From Chelydra serpentina (Eukaryota > Chordata > Testudines > Chelydridae), in contig JBAIAC010000033.1 in the NCBI GenBank assembly GCA_037349315.1, forward strand, positions 24,508,001 through 24,572,000: 64,000 nt of DNA, given 5' to 3'. How positions within the stretch are numbered: position 1 is the first letter of the stretch; every line of letters begins with the position of its first letter. Below, in pieces: positions 36,700-46,830 of this stretch. The position numbers were made by a program, and so were the translations under genes. Below the pieces are notes generated by a model that did no database searches, was not told the DNA's origin, and saw nothing but the letters and a program-made list of their open reading frames with translations.

Positions 36700-37414
36700 A
36701 ATGGTGTAGGAAGGGGTGTCACCAATGCTCCTGAATATGCCTCAGGGCACCCTATTCTTGACAAAGCATCTCCCACTACATTTCCTTTCCCCTTGATATG
36801 GACTATTTCCATGTCACACTCCTGTAGAGCGAGGCTCCAACGTAAGAGTCTCAACTTGCCCCTTTGGCCTTGTGCAACCATATTATCGGGGAGTGGTCCG
36901 TTAGAACCTTGCATTTTCTATTATACAGATAAGGTTTAAGTTGCTTAATGGCCCAGTGACAGCTTACTCCTTTTCAGCAGGGGTCAGTTTTTTACTCACG
37001 AGGCAAGGGAAGCCTCTTGTCCCCTACCCCAGCTTGCATTAGCACTGTGCCTAGCTCTGTATTAGAAGCATCCGTGCACAGCACAAAGGGTTTGCTGAAA
37101 TCAGGGCTGGTTAAAACTGGCTCTTTAGACAAAGCTTCTTTTATGACCTTGAAGCCTTCCTCACAGGTCTCAGTCCATCTCCCCCAGTCTGGCTTTCCCT
37201 TTTTTGTAAGGTCTGTTATGAGGGCCACAACGTTGCTAAACCCCTTCACAAACCTCCAGTAATAATTGGCCAGACCAATAAGGATTGGACCTGCTTCTTG
37301 GTTTGTGGGGCAACCCAATTCTGAATGGCTACTATTTTTAACGGGGCAGGGCAAACAAAGCCCCTGACCACGTTGTGTCATAAATACGGCAATGCCATGG
37401 CTGCCATCTTGCAT
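36700..37414 (-). pseudogene. pol remnant: RNase H domain
   Basis: The minus-strand frames encode the connection and RNase H region of a Ty3/gypsy polymerase. The 37,414 end carries the LANYYWRFVKGFS stretch that follows the reverse-transcriptase palm. TDAS with its catalytic Asp lies at 37,064-37,075. The frame breaks around 36,915-36,990, and KGKGNVVGDALSR (36,755-36,795), the last conserved RNase H block, follows. RNase H removes the RNA strand during reverse transcription. Here pol ends a few dozen codons later directly against the LTR, with no integrase after it. At least one frame break is present, so the protein cannot be made. Confidence 0.8.
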
Positions 37415-37429
37415 TTCGACACTTTGACA

Positions 37430-38155
37430 GTGAGGTTGGCTTCTCCAGGCCTCTGCAATACAATTCCCACAAGGTTCAAGTGGTCTTGCCAGGAGTCACT
37501 AAACATAGGCAAGTCATCTACATAGGCCCTGGTGAAGGTCTGTAAACCTTGCAGCACCTCCTTGACAAGCCTCTGAAATGTAGGCCTGGCCCTGCATAAA
37601 TTAATCCAAAATCCTTAAACTCATATCAGCCAGATTCCACTATGAAAGCTGACTTTTCCTGGGCATCAGCATCTGAGGGAGTTTGCCAGTATCCATGAGT
37701 CAAATCCAGAGTACATATGAATTTTGCACCCCCTTCAATAGATCCAGTAGGTTCTCTATCTGGTGCATGGGGTAAGAATCAGGTTAAGTGATGGTGTTTA
37801 CCCTTCTGTAATCCACACAAAAACCCATGGTTTTATCCCTCTTTGGTACCATCACAGTAAGAGACACCCAGGGCCTGGGGCTTTTTGATTCAGTAATCAC
37901 CCCTATTTCTAGAATACTTTCCATCTCATCCTGAATCTCTTTGCATTTCTCCTTTAGCAGCTGTGCTTTGCTAGGGGCAGATGTCTCTGTCCTTTCAATG
38001 GAATGGACTATTCTATTAGCTAAACCTGGCAGGTTGTAAAATACCTGCCTGTGGTATTTGAAGACTGCCAGCATCTCCTGTTTTTGGGTTGCAATCAAAT
38101 CCTCCCAAACCTCAATGCTCTCCAGGGAAGTCTGTTCCTTACTTTCCCTGACCAA
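37430..38155 (-). pseudogene. pol remnant: reverse transcriptase domain
   Basis: The intact frame 38,155-37,784 carries the N-terminal region and fingers: IQDEMESILEIGVI, then SPRPWVSLTVMVPKRD and CVDYRRVN, the standard Ty3/gypsy fingers motifs. Downstream the frame is broken by stops and shifts (one stop just after the palm start near 37,710). The catalytic YVDD is still readable at 37,513-37,524, followed by FSDSWQDH. The enzyme copies element RNA into DNA. It lies directly after the integrase C-terminal piece. Family assignment is firm from the motifs; activity is excluded by the stops. Confidence 0.85.
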
Positions 38156-38161
38156 ATCAAT

Positions 38162-38660
38162 TCAAGGGGCCATAAATGTTCCCTCATTGCACATCATATT
38201 CACCACCATCTTTCCGTCATGGTAAGCTTGCAATATATTGACATATACATTTTGCACTGCACCCCTGCTATGGGGTTTCCTTATATCAGAAGTGTCCTCA
38301 TTCACTGTCTCTATCACTTCAGAAGGTTCCTCCCAACAATCTTGCATCTGGTTCTTCCTCACTGGAATCCACAATGTCACCAAGTCACTTATATCACAAA
38401 ATCTTTCTCCAGCAGGCCTGTCATACCAAGCTTTCCGAGACGCCTGACTCCTTTCAAGCTTCTGATGTACTAAGTCCACCATGCCCTTTAAATTCTCTTT
38501 AAAACAAGTGATATATTCCCCTACAGGCTGTCTTGACTTTTCTGTACTACCCCCCGAAGAACCTCGAATTAAATCTAGGAGTCCCCTCCCTTGTCTCCTG
38601 TAAAGGGGATCAAAGGGGGCAAACCCCATAGATGCTTGGGGTACACTCTTGTCAGCAAAT
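38162..38660 (-). pseudogene. pol remnant: integrase C-terminal region, placed before reverse transcriptase
   Basis: The frame encodes VPQASMGFAPFDPLYRR, then GEYITCFKENL, RSQASRKAWYDRPAGERF, DLVTLWIPVRKNQMQD and VNILQAYHDGKM. These are the end of the catalytic core and the C-terminal (GPY/F-like) DNA-binding part of a Ty3/gypsy integrase. The zinc-binding HHCC domain and the DDE core with its catalytic residues are missing: recognisable sequence starts abruptly at about 38,655. Integrase joins element DNA to the host chromosome. Its position upstream of reverse transcriptase is the main reason for the Gmr1-like call. A rearrangement of a standard element is the alternative, but pol ending in RNase H against the LTR argues against that. 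Confidence 0.75.
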
Positions 38661-38756
38661 AACACATTGTTACTTTCTGCTGACAGAGGACTGAGATCAT
38701 TTCTCTCCCCCTCGTAACCCTCTCCGCTGTCCACAGACAAGCCAGGCAGGGTAGAG

Positions 38757-39040
38757 CTATCCTCTTCCTGGCTGTGTTATGATATTAACCTGCGTAGACA
38801 TGGCTAAAATATCATTACCTATTAAAACAGCAGCATGAAGTAGATTCCTCATGTCCACAATAATATCTCCTTTAAAATCTTCAAACTTGCGGCAGACCTT
38901 GGCCAGTGGTACAGTTACAGGGAATTCAGCCGAAGCTGATATAGTTAAACTCTTACCAGGAAGTCTGTCTTCCTCCCTCGACAAACTTTCCTTGACTAAA
39001 GTGACCTGACCACAGTGATCCTCCAGCCCATCACAATCTA
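38757..39040 (-). pseudogene. pol remnant: aspartic protease-like region
   Basis: The frame shows QVTLVKESL, DRLPGKSLTISA, VPLAKVCRKF and AVLIGNDIL. This is the order around and after the active site in Ty3/gypsy retropepsins, with the ILIGND-type block near the end. The expected catalytic D-S/T-G triplet just before QVTLV reads D-H-C near 39,018-39,026, so the active site appears lost. The enzyme would cleave gag-pol. The frame stops at 38,757 shortly before the integrase deletion junction. Confidence 0.65.
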
Positions 39041-39189
39041 TGCCTTTTACCTTAGCATTTCTAATAAATTCTGCACTACCCTCTCATGGCTCAGTCCTAA
39101 TATAGTTCACTACAATTTCCTCCTGCTTTACTGCTGCTTCTGGGGTAATGGTAGTGGCATTCACTGTGGATTGTGGGTTTACCTTAAGT

Positions 39190-40330
39190 TAGGGGCAATT
39201 TGGTTTCATATGGCGGGAGCCCTGCAGTGATGGCAGACTACTTGCCTTCCCTTTTCATAGGGGGATTTAAACCTGGGCTCCCTTGGGCTTTTTTTGTTTT
39301 TAAATCAAAGTTGGGGTTAGGTTTATTTCCAATTCCCTTTTAACCTGGGTGACATGGGAATTTTCCTTCCCCGGGGATTTGCACCCCACGGATCCTTGAT
39401 TCAACATGTTCATCAGCAATTTCTGCAGTCTCTAAAACTGGGGCTGTTTTTTTTGTCACATATGGATGAGGTGAAGGCAGCCATAACTACCCATAACAAT
39501 TGTTCCTGGGCCATCAGATCAAACAGTTTTCCATAGTCACCTTCTATCCCCCCACCCCCATTATCCATTTTCTTATAAAAGTATACATTTTATGCACATG
39601 AGTGCTATTGTCAAACATTATGAGGTTTCTATCCTTCAGTGGATAGGTCTCAGCAGTAATCTTAACTCTTTTCAAGACATTGTCTTTGTTTTTTATACAC
39701 CTTAGCATCACCCTCCTCCATATCATTAAAAACTTGTCCGGCTTTCCCAGTTAACCTGGTTAAGAGGATAGGCAACTGTTTATCGCTGGGTTATTGTGCA
39801 TCCCATATAGTCTCTCAAACGTGGACAGGAACTCTTCTGTACAGTTTCTTCATAAATTGGGCAGACATTCTCCCACTTCCTTGGGTGGGTGTGTGTGGGC
39901 GGGAGAGACTGTGGGGAAGCTCCTTTTTCTGCTCCAGTAATTTGAGCTGCAGTGTTTGAACATCCACCTGCTTCCAGTGTGCCCTCTCGTCAGCATCTTC
40001 ATTGTCTTTGAAGGCTGGTATTTGTTCCATGCATCTAAGTCACTTCAGTCTCTCTGATCTGCAATTCTCAGTCTTTTGTACTTGCAGACTTCCTGGGCTC
40101 TCAGGTGCTGCAATCAGGCCAGTTCCACTGTAATGTTCTCCTCTGTGGTGACTGGAGCAGGAGGGTTCTTCGGCTTCACCACCTCTTCTTTACCTGCCAC
40201 CTGGTTAAAAATTTTGGGCAGTGCTCAGCTCCTGAACGTGGGCTTTCTTTGTGTCGGATATTTCCCTCTGCAAACATAACTGTTCAAGTTCTTTTCTCAC
40301 AAAACCCTCATATGACTGTGGTTCACTCAT
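39190..40330 (-). pseudogene. gag remnant with SCAN-like stretch and zinc knuckle
   Basis: A start codon at 40,328-40,330 opens MSEPQSYEGFVRKELEQLC and stops after 41 codons at 40,205-40,207. Further frames hold ADERAHWKQVDVQTLQLKL (about 39,960-40,000), LTGKAGQVFNDMEEGDAKVY (near 39,700-39,760), MYTFIRKWI (near 39,560-39,590) and KLFDLMAQEQ (near 39,500-39,530). Next comes a CCHC zinc-knuckle remnant with CHHC and NCP at 39,194-39,236. The helical KWI/LMAQEQ part resembles the SCAN-related capsid region reported for Gmr1-like gag proteins; that is family knowledge applied by eye. Several frameshifts exclude function. Confidence 0.65.
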
Positions 40331-40430
40331 TGTGTCTATTCTTTAAATCTTAACTCTCACTATCAAGTTTAAAATCTTAACAGTGCTGGGAATCTAACCT
40401 ATAACTTTAACTGACCTGTGTTATGTCAAT

Positions 40431-40446
40431 CCTGCCAACTGCACCA
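40431..40446 (-). other. Candidate primer-binding site
   Basis: One base inside the 5' LTR edge the minus strand reads TGGTGCAGTTGGCAGG. It starts with the TGG expected for pairing to a tRNA CCA end. I could not match it to a specific tRNA. Confidence 0.5.
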
Positions 40447-40447
40447 G

Positions 40448-40812
40448 TGTCAAGCTGTCCTGCAGTGACTCGAGAGCGTGAGTACCAACCTCAGAGAGAC
40501 TGTTAAGATCCAGGGCACAAACCCCAAATTGGTTGTGAGTTTTGTACTTAGATTTCACCAACCAATTATCAAGTGTAAACTCCTCAGGCACTATAACAGC
40601 GTGGACATGGAATCACAGACAGTCCCCTTGGGTACTCCAGTCCCTCTTGCCATCCAGGCAAGCCTACCTTTGTGATAGCTGGTCCCTTACACCATGAATC
40701 ACAGCAATATTCAGGTTACTTCCAGTCCCAAAGGACCAGTCACTTACTCCAGGTCAATTGCACCTTAGATCTCATACCAAAGACAATGCTTGTAAGCTAG
40801 TCTTATAATAAA
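40448..40812 (-). repeat. 5' LTR of the Gmr1-like element, truncated to 365 bp
   Basis: It matches 35,607-35,970 in direct orientation, starting TGTCAAGCTGTC and losing homology after TTATAATAAA at 40,812. The missing part is the first about 717 bases of the LTR in the element's own direction, so the promoter-bearing U3 portion is probably gone. Confidence 0.8.
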
Positions 40813-41292
40813 GGAACTGGCATGTGGATGGATTGCAAAATGTGAAAAATGAATGTGATTGAAGTGATTCCTGTTATCCAGAGGAAAGAACTGGACTTCA
40901 GGTGCACTGGGGTGGGGTTAAAGCAGGGAATGCCGCTTTGTATTACACCTATCTATTCACTGATTTTCCTGGTAGACCCCCTTTCACCCTGTGGTGGCTC
41001 AGTTTTTTTCCCTACTACTGCCTCATAGTCTAGGGATATGCTGAGGAACTTCAGTGGGACTTTAGTTATCCTGCAGGGGAAAATAGGGTTGTTATTATTA
41101 ACACATAAACTGTGCTCATTGGGCCAAATCCTGTCAATGGGGGTTTAATATTCCCACCACAGTATACCAATACCTCAATGGGAGTGTTCCCCCTCCACAG
41201 GATACAAACAGGGTCACAGAAATTTTGCCTTTGACTTCAATGGCACAAAGATTGGCACAAGTCTCACAGACACACACCAGATCAGTGCAAGA
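40813..41292. other. Non-coding stretch, possible MITE scrap
   Basis: Unique sequence. TGGGCCAAATCCTGTCAATGG at about 41,120 and CTTTGACTTCAATGGCACAAAG at 41,229-41,250 are similar to palindromic amniote MITE pieces, but the paired arms are not clear. Confidence 0.35.
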
Positions 41293-42010
41293 TAGGAACA
41301 TAGGAAATGCCAGATTGGATCTCACCCTCGGTCCACCCAGTCCAGTATCCTGTTTCTGGCAGTGGCTAGGACCAGATGCTGCAGAGGAAGGTGGAAGAAC
41401 CCTGATATAAGCAGAGGTGGGGAAATCTGCCCCCTTCTTCCTGATGCCTAATCATTAGAGATTGACTTTAGCCTGAAGTATGAGGTTTAATAGACTTGAG
41501 TCTGAAGCATGAGGTTCCAAAAGTTTTGTCATCATTCATTATGAAAAACTCTGGATAGTCTTGATATCCATGTAAATATCCAATTCCTTTTTGAATCTTG
41601 TTAAGTTATTGGCCTCAACAACTTCCTGCGACAATGAGTTCCACAGCTTAATCACATGTTTGAAAAAGCATTTCCTTTGATGGTTCTGAATGTCCCACCT
41701 TTTAGTTTCACTGATTGTCCCATTGTGTTTGTGTTATGAGACCGGGAGAATGGAAGTTCTTAATCTACCTTCTCTATACCACTCATTATTTTATATATTT
41801 TTATCATGTTCCCTCTTATTCATCTCCTTTATAAGGTAAACAAGGCCAATCTTTGCAATCTCTCTTCATATCAGAATTTTTCTAGGCCCTTGATTATTCC
41901 CATTGGCCTTATCTTAACATCTGCTAGTTCTTCAATATATTTTTGAAGTGGGGTGACCACTAGTGCACCTGGTATTCCAGAGGAGGGTGCACCATTGATT
42001 TAGACAAAGG
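41293..42010 (-). mobile_element. CR1/L3-like LINE, 3' part, old
   Basis: In reverse orientation this is a CR1-group 3' end. The left edge has AGGAACATAGGAAATGCCAG and CCACCCAGTCCAGTATCCTG, the typical 3' untranslated blocks. The C-terminal coding part then reads, on the minus strand and with breaks, the LWNSLSQEVVEANNLTRFKK type of sequence that closes CR1/L3 ORF2, near 41,590-41,650. It is about 700 bases, full of stops, and clearly older than the CR1 at 49.5 kb. Confidence 0.8.
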
Positions 42011-42477
42011 CATTATAATAGTCTTTGTATTATTCACATCCCATTCCTTACGCATTCAAGTTACTCTACCTTACTGCTTACACCCGTTTCCTGACCAACT
42101 TCCATTCATCCTACCACTTACATTGACATGGTTGCTGAATTTCTCCTGGAGAACTGCCATGAGGAGTTGCACCCGCTTTCTCCAGGCCCTGAGTCTGGGA
42201 GCTCTGCACAAGCTGGGAGAGTGAGATCTCAGTGTTGAGATATACAAGGGGAGCCTGGGAGTAAAAGGTTGATCTCTGTATGCAAAAGAGCGGGTATAAT
42301 CCAGAAGGGCCGCACTTTTGCTGGTTTGAGCCATGCCATTAGAATTAACGTAACACTGAGTTATAAAATACGATACCTTTTCTCCCCCACAGTAATGGTT
42401 AAAGTGGAAAGAGGAAAACAGTCGGGATTTTTTTTTTAATTCAAAATGCCCATTACTAACCCCAGTGCATAAGACCC

Positions 42478-42740
42478 CATAGAAAAGGTCTCCTGGGCCA
42501 TCTAATCTGACACCCTATATTGTGCAGGACATTTCCTTACATTCATCCCTCTAGTGCTTTATCTGATCTCTTCTCCAGCATCCTTCTAGTGGGATTCCTT
42601 AACTTCTTCCCTCGGGACCCTATTCCAAGGTCTAATTGCTCTTGCAGTTAAGGAATATCCTTACTGTCTAGTTGGAACATTTCCATTTTTAGCTTCAGGC
42701 CAATACCCTGTGTATTATGATTTCCAGACCACATGAATAA
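42478..42740 (-). mobile_element. CR1-type LINE 3' fragment, old
   Basis: GGGCCATCTAATCTGACACC, TATATTGTGCAGG, TTCCAAGGTCTAATTGCTCT and TTCAGGCCAATACCCTGTGT on the plus strand follow, in order, the reverse complement of an old avian/reptile CR1 3' end. No open frame is left. Confidence 0.65.
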
Positions 42741-44549
42741 TCCCTTCCTTTCCTAAAAGGAATTCAGATGGTGCAGCGCTACCCTCTTCCAACCAGCCCC
42801 CTCTTCCCCATCTGCTTTATTCCAGTCTCCCCTCTTCCTGCCTGCCCATGGGAGGACACCTATCTCATCACGCAGAAAAGGGTGCAGAGCAGGGGATGCA
42901 GAGAAGGGGGATGTGGAATGGTCTCCTCCCCCTCTCTGTCTGCCTTCCTTGGTGCCCTCTGACTGCAGGCTCTTTGCTCCAAAGGCCTGTTGTCTGGCAC
43001 TGATCTGCCACTGTACAGCACAGGGCACACGCGGACTGCTATCTCTATCATTCATCAATATCCGTCTCCCGTTGGAAGGATCCCAGGGCACAGCTGCAGG
43101 CAAGGAGCCAGTGGCAGCACTGCCATAGCAGACCATGCTGCAATGGTGGAAGGAGTCGAATGCAGTGGAAGGAAGTGAGCGCAGTGCTGTATACCCCAGC
43201 CATTGCTGTTGTTTTGGCCATGGCCCTAGACCCTACATGGCACCACTACCATGAGGCAGGTCTGCAGAGGAGAATGCAGCTCACAGGTGGCTTCAGGGGG
43301 TTTTCTGACCAATTAGTCCCTTTTCATGTTTGACAGAGGTCAGAGTCCCATATAAACAGGGCCCTGTCTGACCAAACTTTGCAGAGTAGTTATTGAGTGG
43401 GCCTTAGGTGATACCAGGGCAACTTTTTTAGCTGGCATCTGCCATGTTACTAGAATTCTTCTTCACCATAGCTTGTTTTTATGAGCTTGGGCTAGGTGCT
43501 TTTTAAGAGAGAGATATAAATGGAGGGAAAGAAAATAAACATGACTCATAAAGGCAAAAATCTTGTCAGTGTCCAAGTGTCCGAGAGGAGAATTGCTATA
43601 GAAGTGTGGGTACTTTCACTCTTCCTGAAGTCAGTGGGGTTTGATGTCTATTCTGTATATTGCCTATAATGGACCGGTTCTTATTATTGTAAAGTATTAA
43701 TCTGTTGAGCCCAGTGTGCTTGGCGCTGCACAGAATAAGGAGACAGCTCTGGTATTTATACAGTGCCTACCACCACGGGTCCCTGAGTGGGACCTCTGGG
43801 TGCTAATAGTCCAAATCTGTAAGGGTTCTTGGGAGAAGTGCCTCAGACACAGCTCTTTCTCTGGCTGTCCTCCTGTGAAGCCTGATAGACTTGTGTGTTG
43901 TCCCGTACTTGAGTAGATGCTCGGTTATGTCTTTTTAACAGTCATTCACTGTCAAGTTATTTCACCCCAATTTTTGATCTATCTTTAAAAGTTGCTATGG
44001 TCAATTTGAAAGAGTCCCTGGCTCTGAACCGCTGCATTCTATCCAAACTGAGTGACTAATCAACCCCTCCTAGGCTCCAGCGACAAGAAAGAGACTGACT
44101 AAATATGCCAAAAATTTTGCAGGACCTACTAAAATAAAATATTTTGTGCTCCCCCTGCTGGATGTTCGGCAGAAGCGCACACCCAGACCCCATTCCCAAA
44201 GCTGCAGCGATGAAACATTGCTGAGGCGGATGGACAAACCACACTGGCTGTGGCAGGACAAGACCTATTGTAAAGTGAAATTGTCTGACAAAGAATCTTC
44301 AGCATTTCAGAGCAGGGGAGAGAAAAGGGCTGAACTTGCAAGGAAAGAAGTGGGATTTTCCAGCTTCCATCAAGTTTCACCAACAATAGATATTATAAAA
44401 ATACTTATTTAAATATTGCTTGAGAATCTTCTTTTAATTTTGAATCTCCACACATAGAACTCTCACTGGCCGAGTGGATTAAATAGCTATTCTCCGAGTA
44501 AAAAATATAAGTCCTGTGCAGTTGAAAGATAGGATGTTTTCCTCTCTCT
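42741..44549. other. Non-coding stretch, no gene recognised
   Basis: 42.77-43.2 kb is GC-moderate with overlapping frames up to 127 codons and no domain. 43.2-44.5 kb is AT-richer unique DNA. A short L2-like tail is listed separately. Confidence 0.45.
43735..43815 (+). mobile_element. L2-type tail fragment (weak)
   Basis: GGTATTTATACAGTGCCTAC, CACCACGGGTCCCTGAGTGG and GACCTCTGGGTGCTAATAG keep the order of the L2 3' tail seen at 35.5 kb but are diverged. Confidence 0.4.
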
Positions 44550-44680
44550 CACTCACATGCGCGCACACACACACACACACTACCTATTACGAGAGAGAGA
44601 CTGTATTACGTGTGCGTGCGGGTGAGCTTGTGTTTGTATAAGACATGAGTGTCGAGGGTGTCTCTGTGTGTGTTTATGCC

Positions 44681-44720
<40 letters not shown>

Positions 44721-45015
44721 TTATGCGACTGTGTGGGAGGAGGAATCTGTATGTTTCAGTGTGTGTATAATATGTGAGTTTGTATAGTGTGTGTGTGTGT
44801 GTGGATTATAGATGTATCTGTGTGTGATGTGTGTATATCTGTGTGTATATGTGTCTGTGTGAATGATGTGTGAGTGTGTTTAATGTGTGTGTATGATGTG
44901 TCTGTGTATGGTGTGTGTATAATGTATAATATATGTGTGTATATGATGTCTGTGTGTGTGTACAGTATGTCTCTGATGTGTGAGTCTCTCCCCCTCTCTC
45001 TCTCTCACTCTCTTT
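44550..45015. repeat. TG/CA-rich microsatellite cluster
   Basis: A (CA)n run at 44,553-44,580 is followed by GT-rich DNA with a clean (TG)n of about 18 units at 44,682-44,718. Then come some 250 bases of degenerate TGTGTGTATGATGTG-like units, closing with a CT-rich stretch. Open frames here encode only threonine-histidine-rich peptides and are artefacts. Confidence 0.9.
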
Positions 45016-45600
45016 GTATATTTTAAACAAGCCCAGTGCAAAGCCAGTTCCTTTTTAGCCCCTCAGTCTGGGTTTTGCAGCTTGCTAGCCCAGCACTGCC
45101 AAGGCCTCCTTTAAACTCCAGGCTATTTGCTTTGGATGTGGAGTTTATAGTTTGGGATTATTCGTCCCCTGCAAGCTTTTTGTTAAGCAGCCCTGAAAGG
45201 ACTCAATGGCTGGGAATACCATTCTAATTACAGGGAAGCACAGCTTATTTAGAAGATAAAAAGAGACTTGTAGTCTCATAGCAGCTCCTTACATCCGTCA
45301 AATAAGGAGCTCTAATGATGGGGTGAGAGCCAGTGAATGCCTAAAACAAACTAAAAAAGGAGCGAAAATAAAGCAGCTAGGGGCTTAAGATATATTAAAT
45401 TACCCTGGTTAGGAATTTAGGCGTAGCTCAAGTCTGCTGGAGAGGCTGGGGGGGACGGAAAGTGCTGCTATTCATTTCTGTGGAGAAGGGTCAGTAGGTC
45501 GGAGGAGTTCACAGGGCCTGGCTCCATTCTTATGCTAACAGAGAATACAAGCGCTGGCCTGGAAAATAGAAATGAATTTGCAATAATCCCAGCCCCTCTG
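45016..45600. other. Non-coding stretch of unique DNA
   Basis: Repeat-free, AT-moderate sequence (for example AATGGCTGGGAATACCATTC and TTAAATTACCC) leading into a CpG-rich block. It could be conserved non-coding DNA; no exon is seen. Confidence 0.4.
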
Positions 45601-46060
45601 TTTGCAAGGCGAGCGGCTCTGTAGCTAATTGCCGTCCTGCGTCCCTACTCCTCAAGGAGTGGAGTTATAACGATGCCCGGGAGATTAGACCCGAGCGGTC
45701 GCGCCCCCCCCCCCCCCCCGCCCCCAGTGAAATATTCTGAGTCGGACGCTGCTGTTTGGGCTGGGTTGGGCCGCAGGGATCAGGCCAGCCAACTTCTTGA
45801 ACGTTTCCAAAGTTAGCAGGGGACGGTCTGAAACTCGTTTGGAGGCCACCCCTTTGCCATTGCGCACCCAGACTGAGGGCAGCAGGACGCACAGCGGCTC
45901 TAGCCCGGCACACCCCAGAGAGCGCCCGCAGCCCGGGGCGCACGGAGCGGGACACAGCCAGCACCGTGCACGCTTGAAACAAACGACAGGGGGGGGGGGG
46001 GCACAAACACGGCTCAGAGAGCAACCACAACACAGAGACAAAAGACAGCAGCACACAGGC
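45600..46060. promoter_or_regulatory. CpG-rich block with poly-C tract
   Basis: CpG-rich DNA with a C16 run at 45,704-45,719 and a G12 run near 45,990. It adjoins the CA/CAG minisatellite and probably formed one CpG island with 46,830-47,600 before the array expanded. No coding exon is recognised. Confidence 0.45.
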
Positions 46061-46064
46061 CCCA

Positions 46065-46830
46065 GCGCGTGCGCGCACACACACACACAGACAGCAGCAC
46101 ACAGGGTACAGCACACACACACACACACACACAGAGGGTACAGCACACATACACAGCAGCAGCAGCACACAGGGTACAGCACACACACACACACACACAC
46201 ACACCAGCACACAGGGTACAGCACACACACCAGCACACCAGCACACAGGGTACAGCTCACACACACACACACACAGGGTACAGCTCACACACACACACAC
46301 ACAGGGTACAGCACACACACACACACACACACACAGCAGCAGCACACAGGGTACAGCTCTCACACACACACAGAAGCACACAGGGTACAGCTCTCACACA
46401 CACACACACACACACACACAGCAGCAGCAGCAGCACACAGGGTACAGCTCACACACACACACAGGGTACAGCTCACACACACACACACACACACAGCAGC
46501 ACACAGGGCACAGCACGCACACACACACGCAGCAGCAGCAGCAGCACACAGGGTACAGCTCTCACACACACACAGCAGCAGCAGCACACAGGGCACAGCA
46601 CACACACACACACACAGTAGCAGCAGCACACAGGGTACAGCTCTCTCACACACACACACACAGCAGCACACAGGGTACAGCACACACACACACACAGCAG
46701 CACACAGGGTACAGCATACACACACACACAGCAGCAGCAGCACACAGGGCACAGCACACATACACACACAGTAGCAGCAGCACACAGGGTACCGTACACA
46801 CACACACAGGTCCCAGCGCGCGCGCACACA
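46065..46830. repeat. CA/CAG compound minisatellite
   Basis: About 20 irregular units combine (CA)n, CAGCAGCAG runs and a fixed CACACAGGGTACAGC core. The core occurs as GGGTACAGCTCTC, GGGTACAGCACAC and GGGCACAGCACAC variants with spacing of roughly 25-50 bases. The plus strand is nearly T-free, so long open frames (325 codons plus, 193-238 codons minus) appear, encoding only H/T/S-rich or C/V-rich repeats. They are not genes. Confidence 0.95.

Larger units (their letters stand above)
35607..40812 (-). mobile_element. Gmr1-like Ty3/gypsy LTR retrotransposon, broken
   Basis: Two direct repeats flank decayed gag-pol on the minus strand. Order along the element: partial 5' LTR (40,448-40,812), primer-binding site, gag, protease, integrase C-terminus, reverse transcriptase, RNase H, and a full 3' LTR (35,607-36,687). 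Integrase before reverse transcriptase is the unusual order described for Gmr1-type Ty3/gypsy elements; other Ty3/gypsy elements have it last. The integrase core is deleted, gag and pol have stops and frameshifts, and the 5' LTR lacks about 717 bases. By eye the LTR copies differ at roughly a tenth of positions, so the insertion is old. It starts right after the tail of the L2 copy. No target duplication can be checked, because one end is truncated. Confidence 0.8.

Noticed and set aside
36480..40330. Retroelement frames as a functional host (domesticated) gene
   Set aside because: Stops and frameshifts in gag, RT and RNase H, a missing integrase core and a damaged protease site show decay, not conservation.
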